From: an uncultured Chloroflexales bacterium
GTDB taxonomy: Bacteria; Chloroflexota; Chloroflexia; Chloroflexales; Chloroflexaceae
Reading direction: 5' to 3'
DNA length: 30,714 nucleotides
NCBI GenBank assembly: GCA_937902315.1
Contig: CALGUG010000025.1
Location: 1 to 30,714 of the forward strand
Positions within the stretch are counted from its first letter, which is position 1. Each line of letters starts with the position of its first letter. Of the stretch, positions 30,625 to 30,714 are shown one piece after another. A program made the position numbers and the translations under genes. The notes below the pieces were generated by a model, which saw only the letters and a program-made list of their open reading frames with translations, was not told the DNA's origin and made no database searches.

Positions 30625-30714
30625 GCGCGTCCGCCTACGGCTATCAACAGGGCTAAGCGGCCCTCACCCCCCGGCCCCCTCTCCCGCACTGCGGGCGAGG
30701 GGGTGAATGCTCCC
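30625..30714 (-). repeat. Dispersed repeat copy 7 joined to a GC-rich hairpin repeat
   Basis: The core inverted (30625-30648) is followed by CCCTCACCCCCCGGCCCCCT and a 13-base inverted repeat (30675-30687 with 30691-30703, one mismatch, loop ACT). CCTCACCCCCCGGCCCC followed by CTCTCCC is a motif I recall as recurring between genes in many bacterial genomes. It is cut by the window end. Confidence 0.7.

Overview
The window looks like a chromosomal stretch from a free-living heterotrophic bacterium, most likely a member of the Chloroflexota. That is an inference from gene style only: a GlcDEF-type oxidase, an LplABC-like sugar transporter operon, a zinc-finger anti-sigma type protein, and many short dispersed intergenic repeats. 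There is no rRNA or marker gene to confirm it. No tRNA, rRNA, CRISPR array, prophage or transposase gene was seen.

Layout. Positions 1-4537 hold a leftward glycolate/lactate oxidase operon (glcD-glcE-glcF) with its own terminator. A divergent promoter region with a strong GTATAC palindrome (4635-4654) separates it from a rightward sugar-acid dehydratase of the galactonate dehydratase type (4755-5897). Next come about 750 bases of repeats (5897-6420), then a MarR regulator and a 14-helix drug exporter (6650-8656). A branched-chain aminotransferase faces left (8832-9809). From 15953 down to 10315 runs a leftward operon for uptake and breakdown of fucosylated or related oligosaccharides: a lipoprotein binding protein, two permeases, a cytoplasmic GH29 alpha-L-fucosidase and an L-rhamnose-mutarotase family protein. 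It starts at a near-consensus promoter (16167-16195). A GntR/FCD regulator (17045-17827) lies divergently upstream and is a candidate regulator of the operon. A small P-loop kinase, then a rightward four-gene cluster (glycosyltransferase, nucleotidyltransferase, methyltransferase, DUF6174-like anchored protein) fill 17846-22338. The rest holds a LysR regulator, a calcium/proton exchanger, a sigma-like/zinc-finger/transmembrane fusion protein, the alanyl-tRNA editing protein AlaX and a large polytopic membrane protein.

How genes work together. Imported oligosaccharide would be cleaved in the cytoplasm by the fucosidase and the free sugar interconverted by the mutarotase. The dehydratase and the 2-hydroxyacid oxidase could handle sugar-acid and C2/C3 hydroxyacid products, but the intermediate enzymes are absent from this window, so that link is a hypothesis.

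The most unusual content is non-coding. One family of MITE-like elements (about 120-176 bp) has ATACCAAATCCG / CGGATTTGGTAT ends, and two copies carry perfect central palindromes whose arms differ in sequence but stay self-complementary. A second short repeat (core GGTAGCCGTAGGCGGACGCG) occurs seven times, mostly next to the first. The most unusual protein is the 697-residue fusion at 24757-26850, with a degenerate ECF-sigma-like N-terminus, a complete zinc anti-sigma motif, one membrane span and a large external domain. Several gene starts were moved downstream of the longest open frame because of Shine-Dalgarno sites or promoters.
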